NCBI GenBank assembly: GCA_903829855.1
Contig: CAIKRN010000286.1
Location: forward strand, 1-5,270
Direction of reading: 5' to 3'
Source: an uncultured Opitutia bacterium
GTDB taxonomy: Bacteria; Verrucomicrobiota; Verrucomicrobiia; Opitutales; UBA953
Length of the DNA: 5,270 nt
This document shows positions 1 through 5,270 of this stretch, piece by piece. The position numbers were made by a program, and so were the translations under genes. Below the pieces are notes generated by a model. That model was not told the DNA's origin. It made no database searches and was given only the letters and a program-made list of their open reading frames with translations. Each line of letters begins with the position of its first letter. Position 1 is the first letter of the stretch.

Positions 1-1280
<1,280 letters not shown>

Positions 1281-1286
1281 GGTATT

Positions 1287-4200
1287 TTATTTGTTAAGGA
1301 CTTCGTCGAGATTCATGAGCTGGCTGCAGACCATCGTCCAGGCGGCCAGTTCAGTCTTGGGGAGTTTTAGGTCCGACTTCGAATCGCCCACTTTGAGTAA
1401 GGCGTCGGCGTCCGCGGCATTGGCGCCGTAGTGCTTACGCAGTTGGGCGAGGCTGGCGGTCAGGATGGGGAGTTCGTTGGCCTTGAGTGGGCGGCAGAGC
1501 AGGCGGGTCGCGGCGGCATTGAGGCGGGAGTTATCATCGCCTTCAACCTGCAGGGTGTGCTGGGCGAGCAGGCGAGAGGCCTCGACGTACTGCGGGTCGT
1601 TCATCGTCACGAGCGCTTGGAGCGGGGTGTTGGTGCGATCGCGGCGGACGCAGCTGGCCTCGCGTGAGGGGGCGTTGAAGATGTCGAGGCTGGCTGGAGC
1701 GGCCATGCGCTTCCAGAAGTTGTAAATCGTCCGGCGATACAGGTTCTCGCCGGTGTCCTGCTTGTAGGACATGTTGTGCATGCCCACCACTTCCCAGATG
1801 TTCTCTGGCTGGTAAGGGTAGGTGCCCGGTCCGCCCATGCGGGGCGAGAGCGTGCCGCTCGCGGCGAGGGCGTAATCGCGGATCATTTCGGCATCCATGC
1901 GGAAGCGAGGTCCACGGCTAAGGAGCGCATTGTCTCGATCCTTCTCGAGCTTTTCGGGCGTGATGACGGCGGCCTGACGGTAGGCGGCGGAGGTCAGGAG
2001 CTGCTTGTAAAAGCGCTTCATGTCCCAGCCATGGGCGCGGAAGTCGAGCGCGAGCCAGTCGAGCAACTCGGGGTGCGTGGGCGGGCTACCCATAATGCCG
2101 AAGTCTTCCGACGTTTTTACGAGGCCCGTGCCGAAGATTTCCTGCCACATGCGATTCACGGTCACGCGGGCGGTGAGGGTGTTGGCATCGCTGATGAGCC
2201 AGCGGGCGAGGCCGAGGCGATTGTGCGGGGCATCGGCGGGGAGCTTGCCAAGTACCGCGGGGATTTCGGCTTCGACTTGAGCGCCGGGCTTATCGTAGGC
2301 CCCGCGCATCAGGATGTTGGCCATGGCCTTGGAATCCATCTTCTCCTTCTGGATGTGCGTGACCGGGCTGCGGGTCTTGATGGCGGTCAGTTCACCCTCG
2401 AGTTTGGCCAGGGAAGCCGTGGAGAGCTTGAAGCCCTCGTGGCGAGAGTTGAGGTAGTACTCAAAGGCTAGGTCCTTCTGCTTCTGGTCGAGTTTGGCGG
2501 AGGCCAAGAGGAGCTGCATCGGGCCGACCTTCGAGATGGTCATGACATCAGTGACGCTCAGCATGCGGCCGTAGAGCAGGACGTCTTGGATATCGCCTTC
2601 AAAGAATTCACTTTGACTGCGCTGGCCGATACGCGTCGGGGTCGTGGACTGAGAGGCCGTCTTCAGTTTGTCGATGGTGCCTTTGGATTCGGCGAGGACG
2701 CCATCAACGTAGAATTTCACGCCGGCGGCCTTTCCGCTGCCATCGTAAGTCACGAAGACGTTCTGCCAGGTGCCTGCTTTGAGCGGGTTGCGGGTGGTGG
2801 TGACCTGGAGGGCGTCATCTGGCCACTTGCTGATGATGTAGACGGAGAGATTCTTGCCAGCCTGGAAGAAATCCCAGCCTTGCGCGAACTTCGGGTCGTC
2901 CATGCGGGCCACGATGGCGCCGTTGCCTTCAACCTTCGTGGGGCGAATCCATGCGCCGACGCTGAAAGGCTTCTTGGTGTCGAAATTGCCAGCGTCGCCG
3001 ATGACAAGGTTCGAACCTTTCTTGAAGGAGGGAGCCGGGCCGAGTTTGCCGTCGGCCTTCCAGGTGACTGGTTCGCCATTAACGGTGGTGCCCGCCGGCA
3101 CGCCTTTACCTTCGTTGAGTGCGAGGCGTGCGATGAGATCTTTGGCGGGGAAGTCAGCATTGAGGTCCTGCGGCTTAACCTTGGCGATCCACGTCGTGAA
3201 TTCGGGGCGAGCCGCGGTGCGGCTTGCTTGGACTTTGGTTTTAGCTCCGGCGATTTCGTCCGGCAGGCCGACCCAGCGAGCACGATCAGCATCTGCGGGC
3301 ATGACGAGTACTGGACCGTTGCCGTCCTTCACGTTGCCATCGAGGGCTCCTTGGGTGGTGTTCCGGAAGAACGCTGCCATCGAGTAATAATCCTTTTGCG
3401 TGAAAGGGTCGAATTTATGGTCGTGGCACTGGGCGCAATTGGTGGTCAAGCCGAGGAAAACCCAGCCCATGGTCTGCACGCGGTCGGCGGCATAGTTCGC
3501 GAGATTTTCCTCGGCGATGGTGCCCCCTTCGTTGGTGGTAATGTTGCAACGCTGGAGGCCAGTGGCGATGAGTTGCTCGTCGGTCGGTTTGGGGAGGAGG
3601 TCGCCCGCGAGTTGCTCGACGGTGAACTGGTCGAAGGGCTGATTGCGGTTATAGGCTTTCACGACCCAGTCGCGGTAGGCCCACATTTCACGGTAGGCAT
3701 CGAAGTGCAGTCCGTGGGTGTCGGAGTAGCGGGCGGCATCGAGCCAGTAGCGGGCGCGGTGTTCGCCGTAAACAGGTTGGGCCATCAATTCATCAATGAG
3801 CTGGCCAATTTGGGGGTCGATGAGGTGATCGCCATTCTTCGGCAGGTACTTGGCGAGAATCGCCGGCGAGGGAGGGAGGCCGGTGACATCGAGCGAGATG
3901 CGGCGGATGAGGGCGTGCGCATCAGCTTCAGGGGCGGGCTTCAGGCCGGCGGCGGCGAGTTTGCTTCCGATGAAACGGTCGATAGGATTTTTAGACCAGG
4001 CAGCATCGGCGACTTGCGGAAGGGCAGGTTGGGTCGGGGCGATGAGTGACCAGTGCGGCTGCCACGGGGCGCCTTGTTCGATCCAGTGTTTGATTAAGGC
4101 GATCTGGTCGGGCTTGAGGGTCTTATGCTCCTTGGGCGGAGGCATGATCTCATCTTGATCGGTCGAAGAGATGCGGGCAAAGAGGCTGCTCTTGGCTGGG

Positions 4201-4439
4201 TTTCCCTTGATGATGGTCGCGGGTTCTTCTTTGCCGTCCTTGTTCATGCGCGCGGCGAAAAAGCCGGCTTCGGTGTCGAGGCGGAGGCCGGCTTTACGTG
4301 AGCCAGGGTCTGGGCCGTGGCAGTGGAAACAGTTGTCGGCGATAATCGGGCGGATATCGCGGTTGAATTGAACTTGATCGGATGCCGCGAAGGAGGCGGA
4401 TACGAGGAAGGGCAGGAGCGCCAAGAGGGGCTTTCGCAT
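1287..4439 (-). CDS. Planctomycete-type cytochrome c / LamG / PSD1 (DUF1553) multidomain protein
   Basis: This is a complete 1050-residue protein, ATG at 4439-4437 and TAA at 1289-1287. A Sec signal peptide (MRKPLLALLPFLVSASFA, cleavage near A18) sends it to the periplasm. The PSCyt1 domain follows (about 25-127), with haem motif CFHCH at 37-41 and a possible distal ligand, Met99, in the MPPP segment. PSCyt2/DUF1549 spans about 149-360 and ends in a second CxxCH (CAQCH, 335-339) within the typical DHKFDPFTQKDYY context. A LamG/concanavalin-like domain lies at about 434-635 (GAWIRP, FYVDG, DVLLYGRML). A charged linker leads to PSD1/DUF1553 at about 736-1000, recognised by HNRLGLARWL, VNRMWQEIFGTGLVKTSEDFG and SREASCVRRDRTNTPLQAL. 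Domain order and length are normal for the architecture, and I see no frameshift. Two haems and a glycan-binding role for LamG are inferred from motifs; the substrate is unknown. DUF1501 follows 6 bp downstream; the sulfatase is 197 bp upstream. The upstream leader is C-rich with no Shine-Dalgarno sequence. Confidence 0.97.
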   Translation of the reverse strand: MRKPLLALLPFLVSASFAASDQVQFNRDIRPIIADNCFHCHGPDPGSRKAGLRLDTEAGFFAARMNKDGKEEPATIIKGNPAKSSLFARISSTDQDEIMPPPKEHKTLKPDQIALIKHWIEQGAPWQPHWSLIAPTQPALPQVADAAWSKNPIDRFIGSKLAAAGLKPAPEADAHALIRRISLDVTGLPPSPAILAKYLPKNGDHLIDPQIGQLIDELMAQPVYGEHRARYWLDAARYSDTHGLHFDAYREMWAYRDWVVKAYNRNQPFDQFTVEQLAGDLLPKPTDEQLIATGLQRCNITTNEGGTIAEENLANYAADRVQTMGWVFLGLTTNCAQCHDHKFDPFTQKDYYSMAAFFRNTTQGALDGNVKDGNGPVLVMPADADRARWVGLPDEIAGAKTKVQASRTAARPEFTTWIAKVKPQDLNADFPAKDLIARLALNEGKGVPAGTTVNGEPVTWKADGKLGPAPSFKKGSNLVIGDAGNFDTKKPFSVGAWIRPTKVEGNGAIVARMDDPKFAQGWDFFQAGKNLSVYIISKWPDDALQVTTTRNPLKAGTWQNVFVTYDGSGKAAGVKFYVDGVLAESKGTIDKLKTASQSTTPTRIGQRSQSEFFEGDIQDVLLYGRMLSVTDVMTISKVGPMQLLLASAKLDQKQKDLAFEYYLNSRHEGFKLSTASLAKLEGELTAIKTRSPVTHIQKEKMDSKAMANILMRGAYDKPGAQVEAEIPAVLGKLPADAPHNRLGLARWLISDANTLTARVTVNRMWQEIFGTGLVKTSEDFGIMGSPPTHPELLDWLALDFRAHGWDMKRFYKQLLTSAAYRQAAVITPEKLEKDRDNALLSRGPRFRMDAEMIRDYALAASGTLSPRMGGPGTYPYQPENIWEVVGMHNMSYKQDTGENLYRRTIYNFWKRMAAPASLDIFNAPSREASCVRRDRTNTPLQALVTMNDPQYVEASRLLAQHTLQVEGDDNSRLNAAATRLLCRPLKANELPILTASLAQLRKHYGANAADADALLKVGDSKSDLKLPKTELAAWTMVCSQLMNLDEVLNK

Positions 4440-4455
4440 GGGGAAGGGGTGGGCT

Positions 4456-4485
4456 GTAATAAAACTGTGCTTTCGGGGATGTGAA
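4456..4485 (-). promoter_or_regulatory. Weak candidate sigma-70-like promoter for the cytochrome-DUF1501 pair
   Basis: On the minus strand TTCACA (4485-4480) matches five of six bases of the -35 consensus TTGACA. Possible -10 boxes are TTTATT (4463-4458, 16-bp spacer) or TATTAC (4461-4456, 18-bp spacer), each matching four of six. Initiation would fall around 4450, leaving a leader of only about 10 bases. This is a by-eye match in an AT-richer patch and has not been tested against background. Confidence 0.22.
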
Positions 4486-4496
4486 GCCGAATTAAG

Positions 4497-4526
4497 GCCT
4501 ATCCGGGTTTAGATAGGCTGAACCCG
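4497..4526. repeat. Interleaved inverted repeats (A-B-A'-B' order)
   Basis: Two inverted repeats overlap. GCCTATC (4497-4503) pairs with GATAGGC (4512-4518) around an 8-base loop. CGGGTT (4504-4509) pairs with AACCCG (4521-4526); on the plus strand this second stem extends to 9 bp with one G-U wobble and a 5-base loop (4513-4517). The arms are packed end to end in alternating order, so the two stems either exclude each other or form an H-type pseudoknot. The element lies 58-87 bp upstream of the cytochrome-gene start codon. Confidence 0.45.
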
Positions 4527-4537
4527 TGGCTTGTTCC

Positions 4538-4561
4538 CGTCTGGGTATTAATACCGAGACG
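4538..4561. promoter_or_regulatory. 24-bp near-perfect palindrome, operator-like or hairpin
   Basis: The core GGTATTAATACC (4544-4555) is a perfect 12-bp palindrome. Past a single mismatched pair (4543/4556) the flanks CGTCT (4538-4542) and AGACG (4557-4561) continue the symmetry, so 11 of 12 base pairs match. As DNA it looks like a binding site for a dimeric regulator; as RNA it could form a hairpin with a TTAA loop. It lies about 100 bp upstream of the cytochrome-gene start and about 75 bp past the sulfatase stop. No regulator gene is visible in the window to pair it with. Confidence 0.5.
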
Positions 4562-4581
4562 TGTGCACTAGAATTAGCACA
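4562..4581. repeat. Short bulged inverted repeat (hairpin)
   Basis: The arms TGTG-CTA (4562-4565, 4568-4570) and TAG-CACA (4575-4581) pair over 7 bp around a GAAT loop, with a two-base CA bulge. A simpler alternative is TGTGC with GCACA around a 10-base loop. It directly abuts the palindrome ending at 4561. It is short enough to arise by chance, and gains interest only from its neighbours. Confidence 0.35.
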
Positions 4582-4602
4582 GAAATGGCAAGGCTGGTCG
4601 TA

Positions 4603-4627
4603 TAAATACTACGGCCGGCCGTATTTA
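4603..4627 (-). terminator. Candidate transcription terminator after the sulfatase gene
   Basis: A hairpin-forming element starts 9 bp past the sulfatase stop. Two pairings overlap: TAAATAC with GTATTTA (arms 4603-4609 and 4621-4627, 7 bp, loop of 11), and the perfect 14-bp palindrome TACGGCCGGCCGTA at 4610-4623, which can fold as a 5-bp stem with a CCGG loop. Read on the minus strand, the GC-rich palindrome is followed by GTATTTATACG, only moderately U-rich in RNA. It may end the sulfatase transcript, or be a processing or operator site; the absence of a true U-tract keeps confidence low. Confidence 0.35.
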
Positions 4628-4636
4628 GCCCGCCCT

Positions 4637-5270
4637 TTACTTAGACTTCTTCTTTACGGCGGGTTTTGGTCCCGGAGCCGTGGGGTCCTCGGTGATGCTG
4701 CCGTGCCACTTGGGGGCGATGTTATGGCTGTCCCATTCCTCCCAAAGTTTGATGAGCTCGGCCTTCTTGTCGGGAAACTGGGCGGAGAGGTCATGGGCTT
4801 CGCCGATATCTTTCGAGAGGTCGTAAAGCCGCCAGCCGCTCTGGGTCTTCGTGTCAAAGTCGCGCGCGTCGGTGAGTTTCCAGTCGCCTTGGCGAATCGC
4901 CTTCTGCGGACCGAAGCGCCAGGAGAGGGTTGCATGTGGGGCCGACTTGTTTGCGCCCGACAGGTAAGGCAGCAGATTCACGCCTTCGACTCCGTCCGCT
5001 TGTTTTGCGCCGGCGAGCTCACAAGCGGTGGGGAGGAAGTCCAGGGTTGAGACGGGGCGGTCGTAGGTGGTGCCGGCTGGTAGTTTGCCGGGCCATGAGG
5101 CGAAGAACGGAACGCGGATACCGCCCTCCAGGGTCTGGCCCTTGTCGCCGCGGAGAGGGGTGTTCACGCCGGTGTTGTAGGCGAGGTAGGGCTTCCGGCC
5201 CGAGCCGCCGTTATCGCTGACGAACAGGACGAGGGTATTCTTATCGGCGCCGGATTTGCGCAGGTATTCC
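4637..5270 (-). CDS. S1-family sulfatase (arylsulfatase-like), partial, C-terminal 210 residues
   Basis: The frame is open from the right edge to TAA at 4639-4637, giving 210 complete codons. The N-terminal part, including any signal peptide and the CxPSR formylglycine site, lies outside the window, so catalytic competence cannot be judged. Numbered from the first complete codon, SDNGG is at 18-22, with the Asp-Asn pair that normally binds calcium in S1 sulfatases. LRGDKGQTLEGGIRVP at 39-54 is the conserved active-site segment whose Lys (here K43) usually contacts the sulfate. The remainder is the usual C-terminal subdomain: STLDFLPT, a QKAIRQGDWKL strand, and LYDLSKDIGEAHDLS. It closes with a Pro/Lys-rich tail (KPAVKKKSK). 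The expected role is hydrolysis of sulfate esters, probably on an exported polysaccharide substrate; subfamily and substrate cannot be set from this piece. It is on the same strand as the cytochrome and DUF1501 genes, but the 197-bp structured gap means shared transcription is uncertain. Confidence 0.95.
   Translation of the reverse strand, partial: EYLRKSGADKNTLVLFVSDNGGSGRKPYLAYNTGVNTPLRGDKGQTLEGGIRVPFFASWPGKLPAGTTYDRPVSTLDFLPTACELAGAKQADGVEGVNLLPYLSGANKSAPHATLSWRFGPQKAIRQGDWKLTDARDFDTKTQSGWRLYDLSKDIGEAHDLSAQFPDKKAELIKLWEEWDSHNIAPKWHGSITEDPTAPGPKPAVKKKSK

Noticed and set aside
1776..2471. 231-codon plus-strand open frame
   Set aside because: It is antisense to the PSD1 region (for example the VNRMWQEIFG and RNTPLQAL-type conserved segments), with no family resemblance of its own.
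2750..3292. 180-codon minus-strand frame inside the LamG region
   Set aside because: It is an out-of-frame shadow of the cytochrome gene, with Ser/Arg/Pro-rich composition and no domain.
2586..4049. 487-codon plus-strand open frame antisense to the cytochrome gene
   Set aside because: It lies entirely within the minus-strand gene, which has clear domain motifs along its whole length. The antisense translation shows no recognisable domain and is Gly/Val/Ala/Glu-rich, as expected from the complement of GC-rich codons.
4440..4636. tRNA or other known RNA gene, or CRISPR array, in the intergenic region
   Set aside because: The hairpins do not form a cloverleaf and no T-loop consensus (GTTCRANNC) is present. 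The repeats are inverted rather than regularly spaced direct repeats.
4526..5050. 174-codon plus-strand frame covering the palindromic gap and the sulfatase end
   Set aside because: Most of it is antisense to the conserved sulfatase C-terminus. Its first part merely reads through the inverted repeats, with no credible start signal.

Overview
The window is one minus-strand gene cluster, read from high to low coordinates. It holds the C-terminal part of an S1-family sulfatase (4637-5270, cut by the right edge), a 197-bp intergenic region full of inverted repeats (4440-4636), a complete 1050-residue planctomycete-type cytochrome/LamG/PSD1 protein (1287-4439), and 6 bp further on a Tat-exported DUF1501 protein (1-1280, cut by the left edge). 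I support no plus-strand genes. The long plus-strand frames mirror the GC-rich codons of the minus-strand genes.

The multidomain architecture PSCyt1 - PSCyt2 (DUF1549) - LamG - PSD1 (DUF1553), paired with a DUF1501 partner and a neighbouring sulfatase, is typical of the Planctomycetota/Verrucomicrobiota (PVC) group, usually marine or freshwater polysaccharide degraders. The DNA is GC-rich, and neither visible start codon has a Shine-Dalgarno sequence, which is compatible with that group. I cannot decide between the two phyla from this window, although the short Lys-rich sulfatase tail and the compact layout would fit either.

All three products should leave the cytoplasm. The DUF1501 protein has a clear twin-arginine signal. 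The cytochrome protein has a Sec-type signal, needed for periplasmic haem attachment at its two CxxCH motifs. Sulfatases of this family are normally exported, but the N-terminus here lies outside the window. A reasonable inference is a periplasmic or cell-surface system: the sulfatase removes sulfate esters from a glycan, the LamG domain may bind carbohydrate, and the cytochrome-like and DUF1501 proteins carry out an uncharacterised linked step. The biochemical role of PSD1 and DUF1501 proteins is not established, so this remains a hypothesis.

The least explained part is the intergenic region. Within about 130 bp (4497-4627) it has four dyad-symmetric elements: an interleaved A-B-A'-B' pair of inverted repeats, a 24-bp near-perfect palindrome, a bulged hairpin, and a 14-bp perfect palindrome overlapping a 7-bp stem just after the sulfatase stop. 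Two near-identical 10-mers, GTATTAATAC and GTATAAATAC, lie 55 bp apart inside it.
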